Of a stretch of DNA of 33,263 nt, positions 1-7,818 are shown in pieces; positions within the stretch are counted from its first letter, which is position 1, and each line of letters begins with the position of its first letter. Origin of the DNA: Eubacteriales bacterium (GTDB taxonomy: Bacteria > Bacillota > Clostridia > Lachnospirales > Vallitaleaceae); contig JAUMXK010000021.1 in assembly GCA_030535295.1 (NCBI GenBank), forward strand, positions 1 through 33,263, given 5' to 3'. Under the pieces are notes generated by a model. The model searched no databases. It was not told where the DNA came from and saw only the letters and a program-made list of their open reading frames with translations. A program made the position numbers and the translations under genes.

Positions 1-28
1 CAACCTAAGTTCCAGTCAGACCTTAAAC

Positions 29-64
29 CTAGAACTTACTTTGGGAATTAACTGGGAATTAACT
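29..64. repeat. left-edge repeat: inverted match to the right edge, plus a tandem 11-mer
   Basis: Positions 29-43 read CTAGAACTTACTTTG, and the reverse complement of the same 15 bases lies at 33226-33240, close to the other end of the window. Weaker similarity continues for about ten bases. TAAGTTC at 6-12 can pair with GAACTTA at 32-38, so the left copy has its own imperfect dyad. Immediately after, GGGAATTAACT occurs twice in tandem (43-53 and 54-64). No gene is seen in 1-157. The end-to-end match may be a dispersed repeat at which a contig was broken, but one 15-base match in 33 kb can also be chance. Confidence 0.4.
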
Positions 65-89
65 TGTAAATGTATTTTTCAACAAATAC

Positions 90-118
90 TTGTTAAATAG
101 CCTATTTCATGGTAAAAT
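90..118 (+). promoter_or_regulatory. sigma-A type promoter of yebC
   Basis: TTGTTA (90-95), a 17-base spacer, and TAAAAT (113-118) preceded by an extended -10 TGg. The predicted start of transcription is near 125, about 33 bases before the yebC start codon. Confidence 0.7.
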
Positions 119-157
119 AATATGAAGTATGACTAAAAGAATAAAGGAGTAAAAATT

Positions 158-898
158 ATGGCAGGACATAGTAAATTTGCAAACATTAAACATAAGAAAG
201 CAAAGAATGACGCACAAAAGGGTAAAATCTTTACCAAACTCGGCAGAGAGCTTGCAGTAGCGGTTAAGACCGGTGGCAGTGCGGATCCGTCTTTGAATCG
301 TAAGCTTGCCGATGTCATTGCAAAAGCAAAAGCAAGTAATATGCCAAATGATACCATTGACCGCTCGATTAAAAAAGCAGCAGGTGAGGGAGATGCCAAC
401 AGTTACGAATCTATCGTCTATGAAGGCTACGGACCGGAAGGAATTGCGGTTATCGTGGAATGCCTGACCGACAACAAGAACCGCACCGCAGCCAATGTCA
501 GAAGTGCGTTTACCAAAGGAAAAGGAAATCTCGGCACCAGCGGCAGCGTTACTTTTATGTTTGATAAAAAGGGGCAAATTATTATTGAAAAATCAGCAAA
601 AATTGAGGAAGATGAGCTGATGATGTTGGCACTGGATTCCGGTGCGGAGGACTTTGTAGCGGAAGAAGACGGTTATGAGATTATTACAGATCCGGATAGC
701 TTCAGCGATGTTAATGATGCGCTTTTAAATGCCGGCTATCAGCCGATTTCCGCAGAAGTGACCCAAATTCCGCAAACGACGACCGATTTAAGCGATGCCG
801 ACAGTATCAAAGCTATGAATAAACTGCTGGATTTGTTAGAAGATGATGATGATGTGCAAAATGTATATCATAACTGGGGAAATCAAGACGAAGAATAA
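158..898 (+). CDS. yebC: YebC/PmpR family protein (translation factor or transcriptional regulator)
   Basis: This is a 246-residue member of the YebC/TACO1 family and is full length for it. It opens with the family signature MAGHSKFANIKHKK, where the more common tryptophan after HSK is phenylalanine. The conserved stretch YEGYGPEGIAVIVECLTDNKNRT follows in the middle domain (here broken only by my summary: YEGYGPEG, then a run ending in TDNKNRT), and the acidic C-terminus LLDLLEDDDDVQNVYHN is typical. The family was first described as DNA-binding regulators and has more recently been linked to translation of proline-rich stretches; the sequence alone does not decide between these. The ATG at 158 has AAGGAG eight bases upstream. 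A strong promoter lies at 90-118. The downstream ligA begins about 30 bases after the stop and may be co-transcribed. Confidence 0.95.
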   Translation: MAGHSKFANIKHKKAKNDAQKGKIFTKLGRELAVAVKTGGSADPSLNRKLADVIAKAKASNMPNDTIDRSIKKAAGEGDANSYESIVYEGYGPEGIAVIVECLTDNKNRTAANVRSAFTKGKGNLGTSGSVTFMFDKKGQIIIEKSAKIEEDELMMLALDSGAEDFVAEEDGYEIITDPDSFSDVNDALLNAGYQPISAEVTQIPQTTTDLSDADSIKAMNKLLDLLEDDDDVQNVYHNWGNQDEE

Positions 899-929
899 AG
901 CTTTATAGCAGAAAGTGAATGGAAAAAAG

Positions 930-2885
930 ATGAGTAGCCGAATCAGAGAATTGATTGATTTGCTGAAAGAAGCAAATGAAGCATATTATGCCAAAGGTCG
1001 TGAAATCATGAATGACCAAAAATATGATGCACTCTATGATGAATTGGTAGCTTTGGAAAAGCAAACGGGAATTCTTTATGCGGACAGCCCGACGATGCAA
1101 GTCGGTTATGAGGCGGTAGACTATTTGCCGAAAGAAGAGCATGACAGTCCGATGCTGTCGCTTGGGAAGACCAAGGAAGTGACGGATTTAATTGAATTTT
1201 CGGAAAAAGAAAGTCTCTTATCTTGGAAACTGGATGGCCTCACGGTGGTAATTACCTATGAAAACGGTAGGCTTTCTAAGGCGGTTACTCGTGGAAACGG
1301 CTTGATTGGGGAAGTGGTGACAAACAATGCCAAGGTTTTTGTCAATCTGCCGAATCGTATTCCTTTCCAAAATAAATTGGTACTACGGGGAGAAGCGGTG
1401 ATTCGCTATGATGATTTTGAACGCATCAATGCAGCGTTGTCACCGGAAATGCAGTATAAAAATCCTCGTAATTTAAGCAGCGGAACTGTTCGTCAATTGA
1501 ACAACGAAATTACCGCCAAAAGAAAGGTTCATTTTTATGCCTTTACTTTAGTGGAAGCTGCCGGCAAAACTTTTGGAGAAAAGTCTAAGCAGCTAGAGTT
1601 TTTAAAGGAAAATGGTTTTGAAGTGGTGCGTTATCGTAAGGTAATGCCGGAAACCATAGAAAAAGCAGTGGCGGATTTTGAAAAAGAAATTCCGAGCAAT
1701 CCCTATACCACAGATGGCTTGGTGCTTACCATCAATGACATTGCCTATTCGCAAAGTTTGGGAGCAACGTCGAAAGCACCGAGAGATTCGATTGCTTTTA
1801 AATGGAGAGATGAAATCAAAGAAACCACTTTGCTGGAGGTGGAATGGTCCGTTTCCCGGACGGGGCTGATCAATCCGATTGCCGTCTTTGAGCCGGTAGA
1901 TTTGGAGGGGACGGTAGTACAAAGAGCCTCACTTCATAATATCAGCATTGTCGAGGACTTGGAACTGGGCATTGGTGACAGTCTGGAAGTTTATAAAGCC
2001 AATATGATTATTCCGCAGGTGGCGGAAAACCTTACCAGAAGCGGGGGGCTTAAAGTTCCGGAGGTTTGTCCGGTGTGCAGTCGGCAGACCGAGATAAAAG
2101 CAGCCAATGGAGTGAAAACTCTAGTCTGCAACAATCCGGATTGCCCGACCAAAAAGCTGCGAGGACTGGAACATTTTGTGGGTAGAAATGCTATGAATAT
2201 AGAAGGACTGAGTGTATCGACACTGGAAAAGTTTATTCAAAAGGGCTATGTCCATACCGGAGCGGATATCTTTCGTCTGGGGAGATACAGGGAAGAAATC
2301 ATGACTATGGAAGGTTTTGGCCAAAAGTCTTATGAAAAGCTTTTGCAGGCCATCGAAAAGTCCAGAAAAATTGAGCTGGGTAATTTCATATATGCCTTGG
2401 GTATCCCTAATGTTGGCTTAAGCAATGCCAAACTTTTAGCAAGAAGTTTCTCCAATCAGTTGGATAGGATAAAAAAGGCAACAGCTGAGGAAATTGAGAC
2501 AATTGAGGGCTTTGGTAAAGTGATTGCGGAGTCGGTAGTCAATTACTTCCAAAATGAGAACAATCAAAAACTTCTGGAAGAATTGATTTCGGAGCTTCAA
2601 CTGCCCCAAGGAAACGAAAGCTCAGAAATTGAACGGGCACAAAACGGATTTATAAACGGCAAGAGTTTTGTCATTACCGGAAGTTTGGAACATTATAAAA
2701 ATCGAGAAGAACTAAAAGATTTTATTGAAAGAAACGGTGGCAAAGTAATCGGCTCAGTTTCGAGCAAAACTGATTATTTGATTAATAATGATTTTGCGTC
2801 CGCTTCTTCTAAAAATAAAAAAGCCAAGGAATTGAATGTGCCGATTATTACCGAAGCACAATTTAAGGAAATGACCGAGCAATAG
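930..2885 (+). CDS. ligA: NAD-dependent DNA ligase, divergent LigA clade
   Basis: The product seals nicks in duplex DNA using NAD+. It is about 651 residues, slightly shorter than typical LigA (about 670). The order is as expected: N-terminal Ia region with a YDALYDEL stretch, the PMLSL motif near residue 75, the adenylation site KLDG with its lysine near residue 100, the OB fold, a four-Cys zinc finger (CPVC ... CNNPDC), helix-hairpin-helix repeats (EGFGQKS, EGFGKVI) and a C-terminal BRCT domain (GKSFVITGSLE). It is divergent at the nucleotide-binding motif: canonical TRGDGxxGEDVT reads TRGNGLIGEVVT. An in-frame GTG at 915 is possible, but ATG 930 gives a more normal N-terminus; both have weak SD sequences. 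It could be a paralogue beside a canonical LigA elsewhere; that cannot be seen here. Confidence 0.93.
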   Translation: MSSRIRELIDLLKEANEAYYAKGREIMNDQKYDALYDELVALEKQTGILYADSPTMQVGYEAVDYLPKEEHDSPMLSLGKTKEVTDLIEFSEKESLLSWKLDGLTVVITYENGRLSKAVTRGNGLIGEVVTNNAKVFVNLPNRIPFQNKLVLRGEAVIRYDDFERINAALSPEMQYKNPRNLSSGTVRQLNNEITAKRKVHFYAFTLVEAAGKTFGEKSKQLEFLKENGFEVVRYRKVMPETIEKAVADFEKEIPSNPYTTDGLVLTINDIAYSQSLGATSKAPRDSIAFKWRDEIKETTLLEVEWSVSRTGLINPIAVFEPVDLEGTVVQRASLHNISIVEDLELGIGDSLEVYKANMIIPQVAENLTRSGGLKVPEVCPVCSRQTEIKAANGVKTLVCNNPDCPTKKLRGLEHFVGRNAMNIEGLSVSTLEKFIQKGYVHTGADIFRLGRYREEIMTMEGFGQKSYEKLLQAIEKSRKIELGNFIYALGIPNVGLSNAKLLARSFSNQLDRIKKATAEEIETIEGFGKVIAESVVNYFQNENNQKLLEELISELQLPQGNESSEIERAQNGFINGKSFVITGSLEHYKNREELKDFIERNGGKVIGSVSSKTDYLINNDFASASSKNKKAKELNVPIITEAQFKEMTEQ

Positions 2886-2965
2886 CTGAAACTGAAAATT
2901 GGAATAATTAAAGTAAAACAAAGAAACTTTGGCTACTATTTTCCGTAGGAAAGAAGGAGGCTCAT

Positions 2966-3607
2966 ATGTTTTGGGATTTTGTTGCAGGGATTTATGATAT
3001 TTTTGCAAAGAGATACAATTCCGAAGTACATGAAAATCTTGGTTTTTATTTAATGGACCGGATAGAGGAAAGGGATATTGTTCTGGAATGTGCTTGCGGA
3101 ACCGGTATTTTTAGTCGTGCGATTGCTACAAAGTGTAATTTTCTGGTGGCAACGGATATTTCAAAAAATATGTTGAAAGTGGCAAGGAGAAATTGCTATG
3201 ATTTTTCAAACATACATTTTGAAAAGTCGGATATCAATCAATTAAGATATAAAGAGGAAAGCTTTGATAAAGTGGTTGCCGCCAATGTAATACATCTGTT
3301 GGAAGAACCGTACCGGGCATTGGAAGAGCTTTATCGTGTTTGCCGAACGGGTGGAAGTATCATCATTCCGACTTACATTTCCAAAGGCCGAAAGGGGAAG
3401 GACAATCTATTCGTTCGAATAATCGGTAAATTGGGAGCGAATTTTCAAAAGCAGTTTAGCTATCGAGAATATAAAGCGTTTTTTAGAAAAGCAGGCTTTT
3501 CTAATATAGAATATTGCATTATTTGGGGCAGGGTGCCTTGTGCCGTTGCCGTCATAAAGAAAGAAGAGACAGGAGCAGTCAACCGATACCTGCATAAAAA
3601 TGAATAG
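2966..3607 (+). CDS. class I SAM-dependent methyltransferase (UbiE-like)
   Basis: A 213-residue Rossmann-fold methyltransferase. The SAM-binding motif I is LECACGTGIFS near residue 40, followed by the acidic motif II ATDIS near residue 60 and the FDKVVAANVIHLL segment (motif IV), then a post-motif PYRALEELYRVCRTGG segment. This order matches the UbiE/Methyltransf_11 group, which methylates small molecules or lipids; the substrate cannot be read from the sequence. The start codon follows a very good SD (AAGGAGG, spacing 5). It lies 80 bases after ligA and 57 bases before metA. I see no terminator between them, so it may be read with its neighbours. Confidence 0.85.
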   Translation: MFWDFVAGIYDIFAKRYNSEVHENLGFYLMDRIEERDIVLECACGTGIFSRAIATKCNFLVATDISKNMLKVARRNCYDFSNIHFEKSDINQLRYKEESFDKVVAANVIHLLEEPYRALEELYRVCRTGGSIIIPTYISKGRKGKDNLFVRIIGKLGANFQKQFSYREYKAFFRKAGFSNIEYCIIWGRVPCAVAVIKKEETGAVNRYLHKNE

Positions 3608-3664
3608 CACTTTATAAGCCAAATGCATGCATTACAATGAGTTTATTTCAGTATGGAGGAAAAG

Positions 3665-4591
3665 ATGCCAATCAAAATACCGAAAGGCTTACCGGCCGGC
3701 GACATTTTACAAAAAGAAAATATATTTATTATGGACGAAGAAAGAGCGATAACGCAGGATATTCGTCCACTGCAGATTGCTGTGCTCAATTTGATGCCTT
3801 TGAAGGAACAGACCGAAACACAGCTTTTGCGAATGCTGTCGAATACTCCGCTGCAAATTGAAATTACATTTTTAAGTACTTCCAGTTATGTCGGAAAAAA
3901 TACGGCAAAAGACCATTTAGATACTTTCTACCAGTCATTTTACGATGTAAAAGACCGAAAATATGACGGTATGATTATTACCGGAGCACCGGTTGAGCAT
4001 TTGGAATTCGAAGAAGTGGAATACTGGGAAGAACTCAAAGAAATCATGACTTGGGCAGAAAAGAATGTGACCTCCGTTTTTCATATCTGTTGGGCGGCAC
4101 AAGCGGGCTTGTATCACAAGTACGGAATCCGCAAATATCCGCTGGATAAGAAAATATTTGGTATTTTTCCGCATCGAGTGATTAAAGAACATTGCCCTCT
4201 AACCAGGGGCTTTGATTCGGAGTTTTTTGCTCCGCACTCCAGACATACTACCATTCATATAGAAGATATTTCGGCAGTCAAAGATTTGGAGCTGATTTCT
4301 TTCAGTGAGGAGGCAGGAGCCTATCTTATCATGTCCAAAGACAAAAGAAATATATTTGTAACTGGACATTCCGAGTATGATGCGTTAACCTTAAAGCAAG
4401 AATATGATAGAGATAAGAGTAAAGGACTGGAGATTGAGCTTCCAAAAAATTATTTTCCGGATGATAATCCGTATTTGGCTCCGAAATCCATTTGGAATTC
4501 TCATGCCAATTTACTGTACTCCAATTGGCTAAACTACTATGTGTACCAGCAAACCCCATACGACATTGAGAAAATAGGAGAGGAATCATGA
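3665..4591 (+). CDS. metA: homoserine O-acetyltransferase of the MetA family
   Basis: This enzyme activates homoserine for methionine synthesis. The start at ATG 3665 is chosen over ATG 3653 because GGAGG (3655-3659) sits just before it and the product then begins [12 protein letters not shown], as in the family (308 residues). With this numbering the catalytic set falls at the positions known from MetA structures: Lys47 (MPLK), Cys142 (FHICWAAQ), His235 and Glu237 (GHSEYDA). Residue 111 is Glu (GAPVE), where E. coli MetA has Gly. In the literature on the Bacillus cereus enzyme, Glu111 goes with acetyl-CoA rather than succinyl-CoA use, so I infer acetyl transfer. The stop codon overlaps the start of the next gene (ATGA), which suggests translational coupling. 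Confidence 0.93.
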   Translation: MPIKIPKGLPAGDILQKENIFIMDEERAITQDIRPLQIAVLNLMPLKEQTETQLLRMLSNTPLQIEITFLSTSSYVGKNTAKDHLDTFYQSFYDVKDRKYDGMIITGAPVEHLEFEEVEYWEELKEIMTWAEKNVTSVFHICWAAQAGLYHKYGIRKYPLDKKIFGIFPHRVIKEHCPLTRGFDSEFFAPHSRHTTIHIEDISAVKDLELISFSEEAGAYLIMSKDKRNIFVTGHSEYDALTLKQEYDRDKSKGLEIELPKNYFPDDNPYLAPKSIWNSHANLLYSNWLNYYVYQQTPYDIEKIGEES

Positions 4592-5034
4592 GCATATTTT
4601 ACTTATTGGACTATTATTTTCGCTTGAAGTCAAGGGCAGATTGGCGCAGAAAGCCATCCAAAATCGGTAATCTTCACTTAGGATATGTGGAAAACTATGG
4701 TGTCTGCAAAGGTCTTTTCAAAGATAAGCCGAAAGAAGTGCTGAAATATCAAAGCATTTTCGTGGTTTGCACTGTTTTGTACTGCATTTATTTGATGTTC
4801 AGTCGTAAGCGGAGCCTTTATCAAGCCGGATGGATGCTCATTGCCATCGGGGGTATGGGGAACTTATGGGATAGAGCTATGAACGGCTTTGTAACCGATT
4901 ATATGAGTATTGACGGAAAATTATATTTTAACATTGCGGATATCTTTGTTTTTGCCGGAGCCTGTATGGTATTTTTGACCGAAGTATATGACTTGCTGGC
5001 CAAAACCAAAAAGGTAAAATATCCTGAAGCATAG
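4588..5034 (+). CDS. LspA-like signal peptidase II family protein, divergent
   Basis: A 148-residue membrane protein. The C-terminal half carries the signal peptidase II blocks: [18 protein letters not shown] (usual GG..GN..DR...G.V.DF) and [11 protein letters not shown] (usual FN.AD....G), including both catalytic aspartates (VTDY and NIAD). The N-terminal half is unusual: there is no clear first membrane segment, and the conserved N-x-G-A-A-F block is replaced by [10 protein letters not shown]. The protein may be a prolipoprotein signal peptidase or a repurposed relative; a standard lspA may exist elsewhere. It overlaps metA by four bases and is followed by tgt after about ten bases, so these three genes probably form one transcript. 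Confidence 0.75.
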   Translation: MSIFYLLDYYFRLKSRADWRRKPSKIGNLHLGYVENYGVCKGLFKDKPKEVLKYQSIFVVCTVLYCIYLMFSRKRSLYQAGWMLIAIGGMGNLWDRAMNGFVTDYMSIDGKLYFNIADIFVFAGACMVFLTEVYDLLAKTKKVKYPEA

Positions 5035-5044
5035 AGGAATGAAT

Positions 5045-6187
5045 ATGTATGAATTAATTAAAAAAGATGGAAATGCCAAACGAGGGCGTTTTCATACCCC
5101 ACACGGAGTGATTGAAACTCCGGTTTTTATGAATGTTGGAACAGCGGCTGCCATAAAGGGAGCGGTTTCGGCGATTGACTTAGAGGAAATTGGCTGTCAG
5201 GTCGAGTTGAGCAACACCTATCACTTGCATCTTCGTCCGGGAGATGAAATCGTACACAAAATGGGTGGACTGCATCGCTTTATGAACTGGCACAAACCAA
5301 TTCTGACTGATTCCGGCGGATTTCAGGTTTTTTCCCTGGCATCACTTCGAAAAATCAAGGAAGAAGGGGTCCATTTTCGTTCTCATATTGATGGCAGAAA
5401 GATCTTTATGGGACCGGAAGAAAGTATGCAAATCCAGTCCAATTTGGCATCTACAATTGCCATGGCTTTTGATGAATGTCCACCGATTCCGGCTACCCGT
5501 AAGTATGTAGAAGACTCGGTAGCCAGAACGACCAGATGGCTCGCGCGCTGCAAAGAAGAAATGCGGCGTTTAAATCAAGAGGAAAGAACCATTAACAAAA
5601 AACAAATGCTTTTCGGTATCAATCAGGGCGGAATTTATTCGGATATCCGGATTGAGCATGCAAAAGAAATTGCGGAAATGGATTTGGATGGGTATGCAAT
5701 CGGCGGTTTGGCGGTTGGGGAAACTCATGCGGAGATGTATGAAATTTTAGAACATACAGTTCCATATTTGCCGATAAACAAACCGACATATTTGATGGGG
5801 GTGGGAACACCGGAAAATATTCTGGAGGCAGTGGAAAGAGGCGTTGATTTCTTTGACTGTGTCTATCCTTCCCGAAATGGTCGTCACGGACATCTTTATA
5901 CCAATCAAGGGAAACTGAATTTATTCAATGTCAAGTATGAAACGGACGAAAGACCGATTGAAGAAGGATGCGGATGTCCGGCTTGCAGGCACCATTCCAG
6001 AGCTTATATCCGGCATTTGCTCAAAGCCAAGGAGATGCTTGGAATGCGTTTATGTGTCCTACACAATCTATACTTTTATAATACTATGATGGCAGAAATT
6101 CGTCAGGCAATAGAAAATGATGAATTTTTAAGCTATAAACAGAGAAAGCTGGAAGGCTTTCGTCACAATACAAAGGAATCTAAGTAA
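5045..6187 (+). CDS. tgt: queuine tRNA-ribosyltransferase (tRNA-guanine transglycosylase)
   Basis: This enzyme exchanges guanine for preQ1 at position 34 of GUN-anticodon tRNAs. The 380-residue product has the expected marks: the substrate-binding aspartate in LTDSGGFQVFSL (Asp89), the nucleophile loop FDCVYPSRNGRHG, GINQGG, GGLAVGE, and the zinc site C-x-C-x2-C...H (CGCPAC, then LHNL). ATG 5045 is preferred to ATG 5039 because AGAGG at 5033-5037 is seven bases before it but only one base before 5039. In many Firmicutes tgt is followed by yajC and secDF, and the same order is kept here with extra genes in between. A palindromic repeat element follows six bases after the stop. Confidence 0.96.
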   Translation: MYELIKKDGNAKRGRFHTPHGVIETPVFMNVGTAAAIKGAVSAIDLEEIGCQVELSNTYHLHLRPGDEIVHKMGGLHRFMNWHKPILTDSGGFQVFSLASLRKIKEEGVHFRSHIDGRKIFMGPEESMQIQSNLASTIAMAFDECPPIPATRKYVEDSVARTTRWLARCKEEMRRLNQEERTINKKQMLFGINQGGIYSDIRIEHAKEIAEMDLDGYAIGGLAVGETHAEMYEILEHTVPYLPINKPTYLMGVGTPENILEAVERGVDFFDCVYPSRNGRHGHLYTNQGKLNLFNVKYETDERPIEEGCGCPACRHHSRAYIRHLLKAKEMLGMRLCVLHNLYFYNTMMAEIRQAIENDEFLSYKQRKLEGFRHNTKESK

Positions 6188-6192
6188 TTTAT

Positions 6193-6255
6193 TCAACTTT
6201 CCCACCCATTTTGCGAGTCTAAAAAAGACTGTTATAGGGGACGTGGGATAGTTAA
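6193..6255. repeat. small palindromic repeat element, copy 1
   Basis: The outer arms are TCAACTTTCCCAC (6193-6205) and GTGGGATAGTTAA (6243-6255), which pair with two mismatches. Inside is a small hairpin, AGTCT-AAAAA-AGACT (6216-6230). A second copy with the same left arm and the same AAAAAAGACTGT core lies at 11475-11539. Copy 1 is between tgt and yajC, in a gap with no gene. Confidence 0.75.
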
Positions 6256-6296
6256 GTGATTTACTGGCAAAATTTAATTGATTTTAGGAGGAAAAT

Positions 6297-6659
6297 ATGG
6301 ACTTTTTATTACATTTATTGACAGCACAACCACTTGGACTTGCAGAATTATTCCCGTATATCGTTGTTTGGGGCGGTATGTTTTTGGTGATGTGGTTTTT
6401 CATCTTCCGTCCACAAAAAAAGAGACAAAGGGAAACGCAAATGATGCAAGACAGCTTAAAAGTGGGAGACTTTGTTTTAACCAATGCCGGTTTTTACGGT
6501 AAAGTAGCGGATGTTGTCAATGATGTTGTAGTGGTAGAATTCGGAAAAAATAAATCGGTGCTAATTCCTGTACATAAAAGTGCAATTAATTCGGTTTCCG
6601 AGCCGGATTTAACGATTCATAAGGAAGAGACGGACGATAAAAAGGCTGAGGCAAAGTAG
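6297..6659 (+). CDS. yajC: YajC, accessory subunit of the Sec translocon
   Basis: A 120-residue protein with one N-terminal membrane segment (about residues 18-38), directly followed by the RPQKKRQRE motif typical of YajC, then the conserved block LKVGDFVLTNAGFYGKV. The acidic/lysine-rich tail is variable in the family. YajC associates with SecDF at the membrane. The start has a strong SD (AGGAGG, six bases upstream). It belongs with secDF, but here asd and a glucosaminidase gene lie between them. Confidence 0.95.
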   Translation: MDFLLHLLTAQPLGLAELFPYIVVWGGMFLVMWFFIFRPQKKRQRETQMMQDSLKVGDFVLTNAGFYGKVADVVNDVVVVEFGKNKSVLIPVHKSAINSVSEPDLTIHKEETDDKKAEAK

Positions 6660-6703
6660 GCAGAAAACAATAAATAGATAGTGAAAGAAATGAGGACAAA
6701 AAT

Positions 6704-7789
6704 ATGTCGGAAAAATTAAGAGTTGGTATCGTCGGAGCGACCGGTATGGTTGGCCAACGTTTGATTACTTTGCTTGCAGAACATCCTTGGTTTGAAATCA
6801 CTTGCTTGGCAGCCAGTGAGCGTTCAGCCGGAAAAAAATATGGGCAAGTGGTGGAAGGCCGTTGGACACAAAAAATGCCATTGCCGAATTTTGTGGCCGA
6901 AATGATGATTGAAAATGCCGATTCGATTGATACGATAAAAGAAAAGGTGGATTTTGTATTCTGTGCGGTCAATATGGATAAGGCAGCTACAAAGGAATTG
7001 GAAGTGCGCTATGCAAAAGCGGAAATTCCTGTGGTTTCCAATAATTCCGCCCACCGTATGGTTGAGGATGTACCGATGGTGATTCCGGAAATCAATGCAA
7101 GCCATTTGGATGTGATAGCACAACAAAAGAAACGACTCGGTACGGAGCATGGTTTTATTGCGGTAAAGCCTAATTGCTCGATTCAATCCTATGTACCGGT
7201 GTTGGCGGCACTTTCGGAATATGAGCCGAAAGAAGTCTTTGTCAGCACATATCAGGCAGTATCGGGTGCCGGAAAAACTCTGGCAAGTTGGCCGGAAATG
7301 GCAGACAATATAATTCCTTATATTGGCGGAGAGGAAGAAAAGTCTGAGCAAGAACCGCTCAAGATTTTTGGCAAAGTCTGCGAAAAGGGAATTGTGAATT
7401 CCACAGAATTGAAGATTTCAGCACAATGTGTGCGTGTTCCGGTAGAGGATGGACATTTGGCGACTTTTTCAGTCAAGTTTGCAAAGAAACCAAGCCGAGA
7501 GGAAGTTTTGGAAAAACTGGCTGCATTTAAAGGCTTGCCTCAGGAACTAAATTTACCGCTTGCTCCAAAACAGTTTATCCACTATTTCGAAGAAGACAAT
7601 CGTCCTCAAACAAACTTGGATAGGGACTTGGAAAAAGGAATGGCAATTTCTGTCGGCAGATTGAGAGAAGACAATTTATTTGATTATCGTTTTATCGGTT
7701 TATCTCATAATACTTTACGTGGTGCGGCCGGTGGAGCGGTTTTAATAGCAGAGTTATTAAAAGCGCAGGGCTACTTAAATAGGAAGTAA
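6704..7789 (+). CDS. asd: aspartate-semialdehyde dehydrogenase
   Basis: This enzyme reduces aspartyl phosphate to aspartate semialdehyde, the branch-point precursor for lysine/diaminopimelate, threonine and methionine. The 361-residue product starts with the NADP-binding loop VGIVGATGMVGQRL. The catalytic cysteine is Cys158 in KPNCSIQ and the catalytic histidine is His251 in VEDGHLA. The PNCSIQ form and the length resemble the archaeal/yeast-type subgroup rather than the E. coli subgroup. A GAGG SD lies upstream. The stop codon overlaps an upstream in-frame ATG of the next gene. It shares the aspartate pathway with metA in this window. Confidence 0.95.
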   Translation: MSEKLRVGIVGATGMVGQRLITLLAEHPWFEITCLAASERSAGKKYGQVVEGRWTQKMPLPNFVAEMMIENADSIDTIKEKVDFVFCAVNMDKAATKELEVRYAKAEIPVVSNNSAHRMVEDVPMVIPEINASHLDVIAQQKKRLGTEHGFIAVKPNCSIQSYVPVLAALSEYEPKEVFVSTYQAVSGAGKTLASWPEMADNIIPYIGGEEEKSEQEPLKIFGKVCEKGIVNSTELKISAQCVRVPVEDGHLATFSVKFAKKPSREEVLEKLAAFKGLPQELNLPLAPKQFIHYFEEDNRPQTNLDRDLEKGMAISVGRLREDNLFDYRFIGLSHNTLRGAAGGAVLIAELLKAQGYLNRK

Positions 7790-7818
7790 TGAATAAACCT
7801 CAAAACAGAAAGGAATCT

